From: Candidatus Hydrogenedentota bacterium
Lineage (GTDB): Bacteria > Hydrogenedentota > Hydrogenedentia > Hydrogenedentales > SLHB01
Length of the DNA stretch: 44,860 nucleotides
NCBI GenBank assembly: GCA_016209895.1
Contig: JACQVH010000010.1
Location: 1 to 44,860 of the forward strand
Reading direction: 5' to 3'
Part shown: in pieces, positions 7,723 through 16,502 of the stretch
How the letters are laid out: every line of letters begins with the position of its first letter
Numbering within the stretch: the first letter of the stretch is position 1
Position numbers and translations under genes: made by a program
The notes under the pieces: model-generated
What the model saw: only the letters and a program-made list of their open reading frames with translations
What the model was told of the DNA's origin: nothing
Databases searched by the model: none

Positions 7723-7749
7723 GTCCACCGCGTCCATCACGTCCATAAC
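7723..7749. repeat. Three 9-bp tandem units GTCCANNNN just after the rluD stop
   Basis: GTCCACCGC, GTCCATCAC and GTCCATAAC follow one another at 9-bp spacing, starting 12 bp after the rluD stop codon. An AT-rich hairpin (CAAGAAA at 7758-7764 pairing with TTTCTTG at 7771-7777) follows before the convergent serS stop and might act as a weak bidirectional terminator. Confidence 0.6.
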
Positions 7750-7780
7750 GCCCCTTCCAAGAAAAAGATGTTTCTTGAAG

Positions 7781-9052
7781 TCACCCGCGCTTGATGATTT
7801 CAAGACCCCCCATGTACGTCTGCAATGCGTTGGGGATCAGCACACTGCCGTCTTTTCGTTGGAAATTCTCGAGGATCGCGATGACGGTGCGGCCGATGGC
7901 GAGACCGGAGCCATTGAGGGTGTGCATGAATTCGGGCTTCTTGTCGCGGCGGTAGCGCATGTTCGCGCGGCGGGCTTGAAAATCAGTGCAATTCGAACAG
8001 GAACTGATCTCGCGATATCGGCCCTGGCCGGGCAACCACACTTCGAGGTCGTAAGTCTTGGCGGAAGCGAAACCCATATCGCCGGTGGACAGCGTCATCA
8101 CGCGATAGGCCAGTCCCAGCCGCTGTAGGATCGTTTCCGCGTCGCGCACCAGCGATTCCAGTTCGTCCCAAGACTGTTCCGGCGTCGTGAACTTGTACAG
8201 TTCCACTTTGTTGAACTGGTGCTGGCGGAGCATTCCACGCGTGTCTTTTCCATAGGAACCGGCCTCGCTGCGAAACGAGGGCGTATACGCCGTGTATTTC
8301 AGCGGCAACTGTTCCGCGCTGAGGATTTCATCGCGGTGGATGTTGGTTAACGGCACTTCCGCCGTCGGCACGAGCCAGAGGTCGCGACCTTCGACGCGGA
8401 AGGCTTCTTCGGCGAACTTAGGTAATTGCCCGGCGCCTTGCATGCAAGCCGAACTGACCAGGAACGGCGGCAGAATTTCGGTGTAGCCGTGCTGGTGCGT
8501 GTGTACGTCAAGCATGAAATTGATGAGCGCCCGTTCCAGTAGCGCTCCCGCTCCGCGCGACAGTGTGAACCGCGCCCCGGAAATTTTCGCGGCACAGTCG
8601 AAGTCAAGAATTCCGAGGCGTTGACCCACTTCGACATGGTCGCGCACTTCGAAGTCGAACTGCGGAACGTCGCCCCACGACCGCTCGAGGCGATTCGCCG
8701 ATTCGTCCGGACCAACCGGTACGGACTCGTGCGGAATGTTGGGGAGAACAAGGCACTGGTCGCGAAGTTGTTGCTCGGTCTCGCGGACCCGCTCCTCCAA
8801 CGCTTTGATCCTATCGCTGACCGTCTTCATGGCGGCGATGGCGGACGCGGCGTCCTGTTTGGCGCGTTTCAGTTTGGAAATCTCTTCGGAAGCGCGGTTC
8901 TGCTCTGCACGCAGTTGTTCGACCTCGTGTACGGTTTGGCGACGCGACGTATCCAGCGTCAGGATCGCGTCCAAGTCAATGCGGTACGCGCGCTTGGCGA
9001 GCGCTTCCTTAATAATTTCCGGCGATTCACGAAGTATTCGTATATCAATCAT
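7781..9052 (-). CDS. serS: Seryl-tRNA synthetase
   Basis: This class II synthetase charges tRNA-Ser (and tRNA-Sec) with serine. The 423-residue product has the N-terminal helical tRNA-binding arm: [20 protein letters not shown], then a long coiled coil to about residue 110. The catalytic core has motif 2 ([22 protein letters not shown]) and motif 3 near the C-terminus ([17 protein letters not shown]), plus the serine-site signature [16 protein letters not shown]. The ATG at 9052 is chosen over the TTG one codon earlier because AGGAAG lies 5 bp upstream. The gene converges on rluD and stands apart from parAB, separated by a palindromic element. Confidence 0.97.
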   Translation of the reverse strand: MIDIRILRESPEIIKEALAKRAYRIDLDAILTLDTSRRQTVHEVEQLRAEQNRASEEISKLKRAKQDAASAIAAMKTVSDRIKALEERVRETEQQLRDQCLVLPNIPHESVPVGPDESANRLERSWGDVPQFDFEVRDHVEVGQRLGILDFDCAAKISGARFTLSRGAGALLERALINFMLDVHTHQHGYTEILPPFLVSSACMQGAGQLPKFAEEAFRVEGRDLWLVPTAEVPLTNIHRDEILSAEQLPLKYTAYTPSFRSEAGSYGKDTRGMLRQHQFNKVELYKFTTPEQSWDELESLVRDAETILQRLGLAYRVMTLSTGDMGFASAKTYDLEVWLPGQGRYREISSCSNCTDFQARRANMRYRRDKKPEFMHTLNGSGLAIGRTVIAILENFQRKDGSVLIPNALQTYMGGLEIIKRG

Positions 9053-9108
9053 CAAGACTTCCTGCTAATGGTCCAATCGCATGCCGTTTCTGACAAAACT
9101 CCACCCTC

Positions 9109-9206
9109 TGTCATTCTGACCCCGCCGCAGCGGGGGAAGAATCTTGCGTACCAGAGTGGTGAGCGCGCGAGATGCTTTCCCGCGCGGCGCGGGACTCAGC
9201 ATGACA
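9109..9206. repeat. 98-bp imperfect palindromic intergenic element
   Basis: The ends TGTCATTCTGA (9109-9119) and TCAGCATGACA (9196-9206) are inverted repeats with one mismatch. The pairing continues inward as CCCGCCGCAGCGGG-type GC stems and a GAATCTT/GAGATGC pair, so the arms are almost 40 bp long around a ~20-bp centre. From memory, similar TGTCATTCTGA-ended elements are common between genes in many environmental bacteria. It lies upstream of serS and downstream of parB. No transposase is encoded. Confidence 0.7.
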
Positions 9207-9219
9207 AGTAAGAGCGGCC

Positions 9220-10107
9220 TCATGGCTTGACCTGGAGTATGTCCAGAATCCGCTCGAGATCGTCCAGGGTGTAGTATTCGATTTCAATCCTGCCCCGGTT
9301 CTGCCCCGCGGGCTTCATCGTCACGCGAGTGCCGAGCCGTCGCCGGAGTTCGTCTTCAAGCATGGCCAGATTTGGGTCTTTCCTTACCGCTTCCGTGGCG
9401 GCGCGGGGCCTCGGCGGCGCGGCCAATTTCTCGGTCTGTCTTACGGACAATCCCTGCGCGATTACTTTCCGGCAGGCTCGAGTCTGCGCTTCCGCCGACG
9501 GTATAGCCAAGATCGCCCGCGCGTGCCCCATGCTGATCGAGCCGTTGGCCAGGCAGTCCTGCACGTAGCTTGGAAGGTTCAGCAGCCGCAACGTGTTTGT
9601 CACCGTCGCGCGCTTTTTACCGACTTGGGCGGCGAGTTCTTCCTGCGTCCAGCGGAATTCGTCCGTGAGTTGCTGGTACGCGCGGGCCAGTTCAATGGCG
9701 TTCAAGTCCTCGCGTTGAATGTTCTCGATAAGTCCGAGGCGGAGCATCTCGGTATCCGAGACCTCGCGGCAGATTGCGGGAATGCGCTCGACGCCGGCCA
9801 TAACGCTCGCGCGCACGCGCCGTTCGCCGCTGACCAGTTCGTAGCTGTCCCCGACGCGGCGCACGATCACCGGTTCTTGCATGCCGTCACGTTTGATGGA
9901 CTGGGCCAATTCCTCAAGACTTTCCTCGGTGAACGTTTTCCGGGGCTGCTTGGGATTGGGGCGAACCTGCTCCGGATTCAGCCAGAGAATTTGAGAATCC
10001 GACGCGACCGGCGCCGGTTCGAGGGCTTGGAGGGCCTCCGTATCGGAGAGGCCCGAGATCAGCGCGCCGAGCCCTTTGCCGAGTCCGCGTTTTTTCGGGC
10101 TAGGCAC
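9220..10107 (-). CDS. parB: Chromosome-partitioning protein ParB
   Basis: ParB is a CTP-dependent clamp that loads at parS sites near the origin and drives chromosome segregation with ParA. The 295-residue product starts with a basic KKRGLGKGLGALI tail that in other ParBs stimulates ParA. The ParB/Srx CTPase domain has NPKQPRK, QEPVIVRRVG and the box LVSGERRVRA (about 95-104). The central helix-turn-helix has REDLNAIELARAYQQL and WTQEELAAQVGKKRATVTN. The C-terminal dimerisation segment follows. It overlaps parA by 8 bp. No parS consensus was found within the window. Confidence 0.96.
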   Translation of the reverse strand: MPSPKKRGLGKGLGALISGLSDTEALQALEPAPVASDSQILWLNPEQVRPNPKQPRKTFTEESLEELAQSIKRDGMQEPVIVRRVGDSYELVSGERRVRASVMAGVERIPAICREVSDTEMLRLGLIENIQREDLNAIELARAYQQLTDEFRWTQEELAAQVGKKRATVTNTLRLLNLPSYVQDCLANGSISMGHARAILAIPSAEAQTRACRKVIAQGLSVRQTEKLAAPPRPRAATEAVRKDPNLAMLEDELRRRLGTRVTMKPAGQNRGRIEIEYYTLDDLERILDILQVKP

Positions 10108-10858
10108 GGGACACCATCTCTTGCGCCAAGTCGAGATAGGCGCGCGCGCCGGCCGACTTCAAGTCGTAAAAAATAACTGGCTTACCAAAGCTGGGCGCTT
10201 CGCTCAGCGTTACGTTGCGAGGGATCACGGTTTGAAATACTTTCTCACCGAGGTGGGCCCGCACGTCGGCGATCACCTGGTTCGAAAGCTTGGTGTGCTG
10301 GTACATGGTCAAGAGGACCCCTTCCAGGCGAAGACGCGGGTTCAGTTTGTCGCGAATCAACACAATCGTGTGCAGCAGTTCGCTTAATCCTTCCAGCGCG
10401 TAATACTCACATTGCAACGTAATCATCACACTATCCGCCGCTACCAGACCATTTACCGTGAGCAAGCTGAGAGACGGCGGGCAGTCAACAAACACATATT
10501 CGAATCGTTCGCGGATGCCCTCGAGCGCGCGCCGCAGACAAAACTCGCGCTGCGGCACGTCCACCAATTCCACTTCCGCGCCCACCAACTGCTTGTTCGA
10601 CGGTAACAGGGTGAGATGTTCCATCTGCGTCGGGCGCAACACGTCGTCCATAACGACGCCGTTCACCATCGCGTCGTACAGACTCCGTTCAAGGCAGTTC
10701 TTGTCCACACCCAAGCCGCTGGTGGCGTTGCCCTGCGGGTCGAGGTCCACCAGCAATACTTCACGTCCCGCCGCCGCCATACACGCGGAAAGATTCACCG
10801 CCGTCGTGGTCTTGCCCACGCCGCCTTTCTGATTGGCTATAGCTATAACTCGACTCAT
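10100..10858 (-). CDS. parA: Chromosome-partitioning ATPase ParA (Soj)
   Basis: This is a deviant Walker-type ATPase that binds DNA nonspecifically in its ATP state and moves ParB-parS complexes. The 252-residue product has the deviant Walker A QKGGVGKTTTAVNL (about 10-23), Walker A' VDLDPQGNAT (about 38-47) and Walker B YVFVDCPPSL. There is no N-terminal helix-turn-helix, as usual for chromosomal type Soj. It overlaps parB, and its promoter and an internal palindrome lie just upstream. Confidence 0.96.
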   Translation of the reverse strand: MSRVIAIANQKGGVGKTTTAVNLSACMAAAGREVLLVDLDPQGNATSGLGVDKNCLERSLYDAMVNGVVMDDVLRPTQMEHLTLLPSNKQLVGAEVELVDVPQREFCLRRALEGIRERFEYVFVDCPPSLSLLTVNGLVAADSVMITLQCEYYALEGLSELLHTIVLIRDKLNPRLRLEGVLLTMYQHTKLSNQVIADVRAHLGEKVFQTVIPRNVTLSEAPSFGKPVIFYDLKSAGARAYLDLAQEMVSRA

Positions 10859-10947
10859 TCCGCGTCCGGGAGAGAATAACCCGCAGCCTCGGAAATTCTA
10901 GGATAGGCCACGTGCCGCGTTGGGAAATCGCACCCCACGAAGCGCGT

Positions 10948-10977
10948 ATGATACGGAGCTTGGCTGCGCCAAGTCAA
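10948..10977 (-). promoter_or_regulatory. Probable parAB promoter with a palindrome in the spacer
   Basis: On the minus strand TTGACT (10972-10977), an 18-bp spacer and TATCAT (10948-10953) form a good sigma70-type promoter ~90 bp before parA. CTTGGC-TGC-GCCAAG (10959-10973, a perfect 6-bp inverted repeat) sits within the spacer, where a repressor could block RNA polymerase. The rest of 10859-11008 shows nothing else recognisable. Confidence 0.5.
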
Positions 10978-11008
10978 CGTTTATGAACCACCGTCGCGCA
11001 CGGCAATT

Positions 11009-11788
11009 CTACGCGCGAGTAGTTCGTGCAGCCTGACTCTCAATTTGCAGATGTCCAAAGTCCGAAAGCAATTTGGACGCCATCCGCAACGGCACGACGC
11101 TCCTGAGCATCTCGGCGCACAACTGCGAGAGGTACTGGATTTTGTTGAATACGTTGACAAAACCTTCAGAACCGGACATGGATACTCTCAACAATGCCTC
11201 GACGTTTCGCCGGTATTCCCGGAGTAGAAGTTCCAGTTCGCAATAATGTCTGGCAAAATTATCCGCGAGGCGAGCATCAACGTGCCGAATACCATTTCTT
11301 ATTGCGGTGACGAGTTGCGTGCGCTGTTCCTTGTTATTTCGCATTGCCGGTAGCGGCCTTGCAAGCCACGCGCTTTGGCGAACCCGCGACAGAATCTCCT
11401 TCTTGCGCCAGGGTTCCGAATACTCCAACACATACTTCAATCGGGCCAGGCTCCAGAGTACCGCCTGTAGGCCTTGCTCGCAGCAACATTCTAGGTGAAA
11501 CTCAAGAAAGCCTAGCCGATCGTAGATCTTCTTGGACTCGATTAGTTCCTTTCGTATCGCCTTGAGCCTAGGAGCTTCAAGGTAGAGCCCTGTTAACTCC
11601 TCGAAAATGATCTCCCACAGCTTCTCCGTCTTCTCCGCGCTTATCGCTTCCTCCGGAATAAGGCGGCCGAAGTCATGGATGAAGAGACGCTTCGCGGTGC
11701 CATACCCTGGCCCTATTCGGCGACACTTGAGAAAGGTACGGAGTCTTTTCTCGACTCGCTTGCACAGTTCGCGATCTTCAACCACCAT
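11009..11788 (-). CDS. Unrecognised 259-residue basic helical protein
   Basis: I do not recognise this protein. It is rich in Arg, Lys, Leu and Glu and predicted mostly helical. It has no signal peptide or clear membrane segment. It has an odd cysteine cluster ECCCEQGL near residue 105 and several Arg-rich stretches (RVEKRLRTFLKCRR near the start, LLLREYRRNVEALLR near 200). Base composition looks lower in G+C than the surrounding housekeeping genes. The assigned ATG at 11788 has no clear ribosome site and overlaps the end of a transposase-like remnant, so a later start is possible. It is isolated from other minus-strand genes and may be horizontally acquired. Confidence 0.55.
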   Translation of the reverse strand: MVVEDRELCKRVEKRLRTFLKCRRIGPGYGTAKRLFIHDFGRLIPEEAISAEKTEKLWEIIFEELTGLYLEAPRLKAIRKELIESKKIYDRLGFLEFHLECCCEQGLQAVLWSLARLKYVLEYSEPWRKKEILSRVRQSAWLARPLPAMRNNKEQRTQLVTAIRNGIRHVDARLADNFARHYCELELLLREYRRNVEALLRVSMSGSEGFVNVFNKIQYLSQLCAEMLRSVVPLRMASKLLSDFGHLQIESQAARTTRA

Positions 11789-11948
11789 GGAGGCCGAGTC
11801 GTTGGAGGAGGATGGCTTGGTGTTCGGTGGGCGGGGTCACACAGGATTTGCGAATCTCGATTCCGGTCTTGGTTGGGAGGATGACGTCGACCAAGCGCAC
11901 CAGGATTCGACTTCGGTCCAGGTGAGCCGTGCCCCGCTCTTGCCGCGT
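11778..11948 (-). pseudogene. Possible transposase C-terminal remnant in a ~0.8-kb gene-poor stretch
   Basis: Between stops at 11949-11951 and 11778-11780 a 56-codon frame reads LVRLVDVILPTKTG, EIRKSCVTPP and HQAILLQRLGL. This resembles the C-terminal region of IS4-type transposases. The preceding part on the same strand would need a frameshift. The rest of 11952-12585 holds only short frames with no convincing protein, ribosome site or RNA gene. I read the area as decayed mobile DNA, but the match is from memory and short. Confidence 0.25.
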
Positions 11949-12585
11949 TCACCGGAATTTGAATCCTATCCTGGCGGATCGTGTAGTCCGTGTGGAACAC
12001 GCGGGTGCGTCGGGTGAACCGATCACGAACCCGTTGGCGATCGGCGCCGACGGCGTTTCTTGGGGCACGGGATTCGAGGCCCATTCCTGGGTCCGGGTCG
12101 TAGCGCCGGAAGTCATCACCGTAATCCCAATCAGGGCTCCCTGCATGAGCAACGCCAGCGCCATAGAACAACATCTTCGATGGTTGACAAAGCGAGTCTA
12201 GAGCAGGCTTCCCAAGGAAATCACAGCCGGCGCGATTATTCCCCGGGGATCTTGGGAAACCGCTGGGTATCGTCTGTGTCCTGGGGTCCCGTATCCCATT
12301 GAGACTACGGAAGTTAACGAGACTCGAATCGTATCGCCTGGATTTCGGTGTTATAAGAACGGCGAACGTTTCGCCCACGGGACAGCATTTTAGGGCGCAC
12401 ATTCAATGCGCATGGCTAGAAGGAACGGCCTCAGCAAATGTGGTACGCATCCTTGGTAGCGGCTCTGTGGCGGCATCTTCTTCAACCAATCGTACGTGTA
12501 TTCACTCGGTTGTTCTCCGCCCAGACGGGGCACGTTCTTGCAATGCCGCGTGCGATGCGCCATAACAATAGGTCAAACACTCACT

Positions 12586-14559
12586 ATGCATACAGAACCT
12601 TTGAAGTTTCACTATGGGCTGCTGATCCTTGGCAGCCTTCTTCTTTCGAACCTCCTGGTTCCAGTATCGGCGGAGGATCCTAATCCGCCGAGTATCCATT
12701 CCTCTTCGGGCGCGTGGCCGATTCGCCGCCAGTGGACCCCGGCCGAGACCCGCCATTACGCGCAATGGGTCGAGCGCATCTACGTGATGAAGACCAAAGG
12801 AAACGTGGAACAGCGAATCGCCAAGCTCGAGCGTGTCCTCACCGACCCGGCCATGAACTTGCTCGAAGACCGTGCGTTCTTGGGAGAGGGCTCCAATCCG
12901 CAACTGCCATTGGGCGTCATCGGCGCCATGCACAACATGATGGACTGCGGCAAATTCACCGCATTCTTGCCGGCGTACTACGCCTATCGGCGGGCGTTGC
13001 CGTGGATGACGACCGTGGTAACTTCGGGTCACGGCGATATACGAACCTCGCAGTTCAATATCCCCGTCGGCGTGATCAGCAGCTTCACTTCCGGGTCTGT
13101 GGGAGAATTCTTCGGCAACGCCGTGGGTTGTTTTATTTCCGGCAACTATCGGGTGAATCTCAACGGCAAGAACTCGGAATGGTCGGACACCGTCCCAGTA
13201 GCGCTGAATCGGCAGTACCTCATGCCGGGTTGCATTAATTATGTGGACGGCCATTGTCTGGTCCTGGGACGCATTTCTGAATACGGCGAATTGCACTTTC
13301 TCAACTGCAGCACGACGCATACGCGCGACATCTTTACTTACAACGGCATGAACACGGTTACGGGTCTGACCGCGCGCGGCAGCGACCCGTACAATGAGTG
13401 GAACGGTTGCTACCAGGGCTTGCGCGTCTTACGTTATCCCATTGCAATCACGGACGCGCACGGCCGGGTTCTCCAAGTCCGTCGCCGTACGGACGAGGAA
13501 ATGAAGGAATTCGGATTCTCGACTGAGCAGTATGAAGCCATTCGTGAGATGACGCGCAACCACTACATTCCCGAGGGGGAATTCAAAGCGCAGAGTTTCC
13601 ACGACCTCATCCGCCTCCGCCTGAAAACGGTAGATACCATCGCCCCGTTGCGGTTCATGGAAGAATATGCCGTCGAACTCCTCGACGCGTATGAGTTTCG
13701 CGAGGTATTCGTACAAGACGCCTGGAAGGACGTGCTGGCCAACGGCCCCATCGTTTACCCGGAAGAGCGCTATAACGAGAACATCTTTCAGGCGTTCGGC
13801 CGGTGGGAAACTTGGAGTTCGCCGTCTTCGGACGTGGACCGCCGCAACAAGTACTTTTACCTCGCGGACTGGCTTGAATATGCGATCCGCATGTTTGGTA
13901 TAATGCCGAAGTTTGTGGACCTGCTCGGTCTCGAGAAGCATCAAATCCGAAGCCAAGGCGATCTCGCCAAGGCTCTAATCACCGAGAAGAATCGTATCTT
14001 CGCGAAGCACTCCATGGAGTACATGAATTCCAAGGGCAAGAATATCCGGTTGACGTTGCTCGATATCGAACAGCGGCTGTACGACTTGTCTTTTGACCCG
14101 AACCATCCGCCCGAATTGCGTTGGGGCGCGCCGATAGGCAGCGAAGAGCGGGCCTCGGCTCCACAGACTTACACCCCCGTGCCTTCCGGTGCGAAGGTCG
14201 CGATGGAAGACGCGTATCGCTGGGAGGCATTTTACCGGTCGCTCGGACAGCGCGAAACGGATGTGAGTTGCCTGCGCGACATGTTTACCACCGGATTCCC
14301 GATTCGCGATAAACTCGATCTACAAGTCGGCAAATGGACCGACGAGACGCGTCCCGTATTGGCTGCGGTCCAGACGCGGGCAGAGGCCGCGGCGCCGATT
14401 CAGTCCGTTACGGACGAGGTCCCAGCCGCCGGCATTCCGGCACGGACCGCTGAACTTCGGACTTCCGATGGTTCGTCCCCGCGCGACCAAGGCGCGAATG
14501 TCCGATTGGTCCGCCGAGCCTACAACCGACCCGAGACAAACTGGAGTAGCAGGCGTTGA
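12586..14559 (+). CDS. Secreted papain/transglutaminase-like protein, paralog 1
   Basis: The 657-residue product has a signal peptide (about 1-29, ending VPVSA). The mature part begins with an AWPIRRQWTPAE motif. A probable Cys-His-Asn triad of the papain-like/transglutaminase superfamily is visible: Cys121 in MMDCGKFTAFLPAYYAYR, His223 in INYVDGHCLVLGRI and Asn240 in ELHFLNCS. The 'DC..., DGH-hydrophobic strand, F-L-D/N' order is typical of secreted cysteine-hydrolase-like proteins. The C-terminal half is helical and holds the motif LSFDPNHPPELRWGA. ATG 12586 is chosen because it gives the signal peptide; the ribosome site is weak. The downstream paralog starts within its stop codon. Substrate is unknown; peptide or amide hydrolysis or crosslinking outside the cell is inferred. 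Confidence 0.7.
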   Translation: MHTEPLKFHYGLLILGSLLLSNLLVPVSAEDPNPPSIHSSSGAWPIRRQWTPAETRHYAQWVERIYVMKTKGNVEQRIAKLERVLTDPAMNLLEDRAFLGEGSNPQLPLGVIGAMHNMMDCGKFTAFLPAYYAYRRALPWMTTVVTSGHGDIRTSQFNIPVGVISSFTSGSVGEFFGNAVGCFISGNYRVNLNGKNSEWSDTVPVALNRQYLMPGCINYVDGHCLVLGRISEYGELHFLNCSTTHTRDIFTYNGMNTVTGLTARGSDPYNEWNGCYQGLRVLRYPIAITDAHGRVLQVRRRTDEEMKEFGFSTEQYEAIREMTRNHYIPEGEFKAQSFHDLIRLRLKTVDTIAPLRFMEEYAVELLDAYEFREVFVQDAWKDVLANGPIVYPEERYNENIFQAFGRWETWSSPSSDVDRRNKYFYLADWLEYAIRMFGIMPKFVDLLGLEKHQIRSQGDLAKALITEKNRIFAKHSMEYMNSKGKNIRLTLLDIEQRLYDLSFDPNHPPELRWGAPIGSEERASAPQTYTPVPSGAKVAMEDAYRWEAFYRSLGQRETDVSCLRDMFTTGFPIRDKLDLQVGKWTDETRPVLAAVQTRAEAAAPIQSVTDEVPAAGIPARTAELRTSDGSSPRDQGANVRLVRRAYNRPETNWSSRR

Positions 14560-16373
14560 GAAGCGGACCATTCTCGTTTGTTTCGGTTCTCTCTATTTTA
14601 TTTTTGTCGTCATCGGTATTTGCCACAGACCTTAACCCGCCATCGTTGGATTCGGAAGGCGGAGCCTGGCCCATTCGCCGGCAGTGGACCGTCGCGGAGA
14701 CAAGCCACTTCGCGGAATGGGTCCAGCACATCTTCGAGGTCAAGTGCAATGGAACGCGAGAGCAACGACTCGCCAAACTCGAGCGGGTCCTGACCGACCC
14801 GGAAATGAACTTGCTGCTTTTGGCTGAGTTCGCCGGCGAGGGCAGCAACCCGCAACTGGACCTGCACATAATCCGCGCCATGCACCGCGTGCTGGACTGT
14901 GCCAAGCTCACGGTGGCGTTGAGCACGTACTACTCTTACCGTCGCGCCTTGCCATGGATAGCCAGTTGTGTTCGCGCCTCCGACGGTGGCGACCTGCGCA
15001 CCGCGGCGTATACCATTCCAAGCGGAACCATCAACTCGTTCGAGTACGATTCCGCCGCGCAATTCATCGGCGACGCGATCACCGGCACCTGTACCGGAAA
15101 TTTTCGCGTTGAGTTAAGCGGGCCGAACTCCCAATTGTCGGACACGCTGCCCGTCGCGATCGGGCGCGACCACCTGATTCCGGGGTGTTTGTATTATCTG
15201 GACGGCCACGTCTTGATTCTGGCCAAGATCACGCGCGACGGCGAACCTCGATTCCTCGATGCGACCATCGCGGCTACGCGCGACATCTACGCGTTCAACG
15301 GTGGTAGCGCGATCACCGGGTTGACACCGAAAAACTCCGCAGCGCCGGGAAACGAGTATGCGGGCTGTTACCGCGGATTCCGCGTGTATCGCTGGCCTAT
15401 CGCGGAAGTTGACGGCGCCGGCAAGATCGTAGCGGTCCGCCGCCGGACCGACAACGAGATGAAGGAATTCGGATTCTCCACGGAACAGTACGACAAACTC
15501 GAGGAGTTGACGCGCCACCGCCAAATCGTGGAAGACGGCGCTGGGGTGATAAACTTTCACCAGTTCATCCGGATGCGTCTGCGCACTACGCACCGCTTCA
15601 ACCTGGCGGCCCAACTCGAGACCGCCGCCAACGAACTCCTGACCCTGCTTCAGCAGCGGGAAGAGCGTGTCCAGCAGGCTTGGCGCGACGTTACCGCGAA
15701 CGGACCGGTGCCGTTTCCTGAGGAAAAATTCGATGGGAACGTTTTCACGGAGGGCGGACGCTGGGGAGCATATGCGACGGCCCTCGACGACGCCGCGTTT
15801 CGCGCCAAATACTTCGAGTTGATGGAGCGCGTTGATGCGATGATTGGCTGGTTCGATCTGCGAACCGACGAGGTGAATCTCGAGGCCCTGAACGAACACG
15901 CGATCTGGACGCACGCCGATCTCGCTGCCGCGCTGCTCGAAGCCAAGAAACGCCTATTCGGGGAAACGACCTTCGAGTACCTGAACTCGGCCGGGAAACC
16001 AGTGCGTCTTTCACTCCTCGATGTGGAGCAGCGGCTCTACGATTTGTCCTTTGATCCCAACCACCCACCGGAACTTCGCTGGGGCGCGGCGCCGGGCAGT
16101 CCCGAAGCTGAGTCCGCGCGAGAAATGCCCACACCGATCACCGACGGTACCAAGATTGCCATGGATGAGGCCTTCCACCGCGAAGCTTACTACCGGTCTC
16201 TGATTCGCTGGGAGCCGGATCCGAGCTACCTGCGCGGGATGATTACCCAAGGCTTTCCCGTACTCGCGAAACTGGACGAACGCTTGCGCCAGCGTTGGTT
16301 TGACGGTCCTTCCCCGCCCCTCGTCCCGTACGACGGCAAAGCCGCCTGGTTGCGGGAACAGTCAGCCCAGTAG
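14556..16373 (+). CDS. Secreted papain/transglutaminase-like protein, paralog 2
   Basis: This 605-residue paralog of the preceding gene aligns along nearly its whole length: GAWPIRRQW, KLERVLTDPEMNLL, EGSNPQL, RRTDNEMKEFGFSTEQY, and SLLDVEQRLYDLSFDPNHPPELRWGA. It has its own signal peptide (about 1-23). The probable triad is Cys115 (LDCAKLTV), His218 (YLDGHVLIL) and Asp235 (RFLDA), so both copies keep the residues, with Asp here replacing Asn. It starts with TTG overlapping the TGA of paralog 1 (TTGA), so expression is coupled. It lacks the ~50-residue C-terminal tail of paralog 1. The pair arose by tandem duplication and has diverged substantially. Confidence 0.7.
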   Translation: MRSGPFSFVSVLSILFLSSSVFATDLNPPSLDSEGGAWPIRRQWTVAETSHFAEWVQHIFEVKCNGTREQRLAKLERVLTDPEMNLLLLAEFAGEGSNPQLDLHIIRAMHRVLDCAKLTVALSTYYSYRRALPWIASCVRASDGGDLRTAAYTIPSGTINSFEYDSAAQFIGDAITGTCTGNFRVELSGPNSQLSDTLPVAIGRDHLIPGCLYYLDGHVLILAKITRDGEPRFLDATIAATRDIYAFNGGSAITGLTPKNSAAPGNEYAGCYRGFRVYRWPIAEVDGAGKIVAVRRRTDNEMKEFGFSTEQYDKLEELTRHRQIVEDGAGVINFHQFIRMRLRTTHRFNLAAQLETAANELLTLLQQREERVQQAWRDVTANGPVPFPEEKFDGNVFTEGGRWGAYATALDDAAFRAKYFELMERVDAMIGWFDLRTDEVNLEALNEHAIWTHADLAAALLEAKKRLFGETTFEYLNSAGKPVRLSLLDVEQRLYDLSFDPNHPPELRWGAAPGSPEAESAREMPTPITDGTKIAMDEAFHREAYYRSLIRWEPDPSYLRGMITQGFPVLAKLDERLRQRWFDGPSPPLVPYDGKAAWLREQSAQ

Positions 16374-16414
16374 AAGTGCCCGCTCCCCAGTTTCTCTCAT
16401 ATTCTGGTCTGATC

Positions 16415-16502
16415 ATCCTGCAATACGATTGCAAAGTTTCTGCAAAATGATTGCAGAATATCCTCAGTCCGGTTACAGGATATCTGCAATGCGGTTCTAA
16501 AT
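16415..16502. repeat. Four 22-bp degenerate tandem repeats
   Basis: Units start at 16415, 16437, 16459 and 16481. Shared columns give roughly TNTCTGCAATNCGGTTGCAG. Units 1 and 2 each contain a TGCAA-N5-TTGCA palindrome (16419-16433 and 16441-16455), 22 bp apart; the third and fourth are degraded. Units 2-4 also form overlapping hairpins, for example 16450-16464 with 16477-16490. The period is not a multiple of three, so this is not coding. It lies 42 bp after paralog 2 and ~330 bp before the DUF1501 operon. Confidence 0.75.

Noticed and set aside
9220-11008. parS site near parAB
   Set aside because: No match to the TGTTTCACGTGAAACA type palindrome or a close variant was seen anywhere in the window.
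11949-12164. 71-residue minus-strand frame with a hydrophobic start
   Set aside because: It has no ribosome site, no export motif that continues sensibly and shares its frame with the adjacent transposase-like remnant, so I treat it as non-coding.
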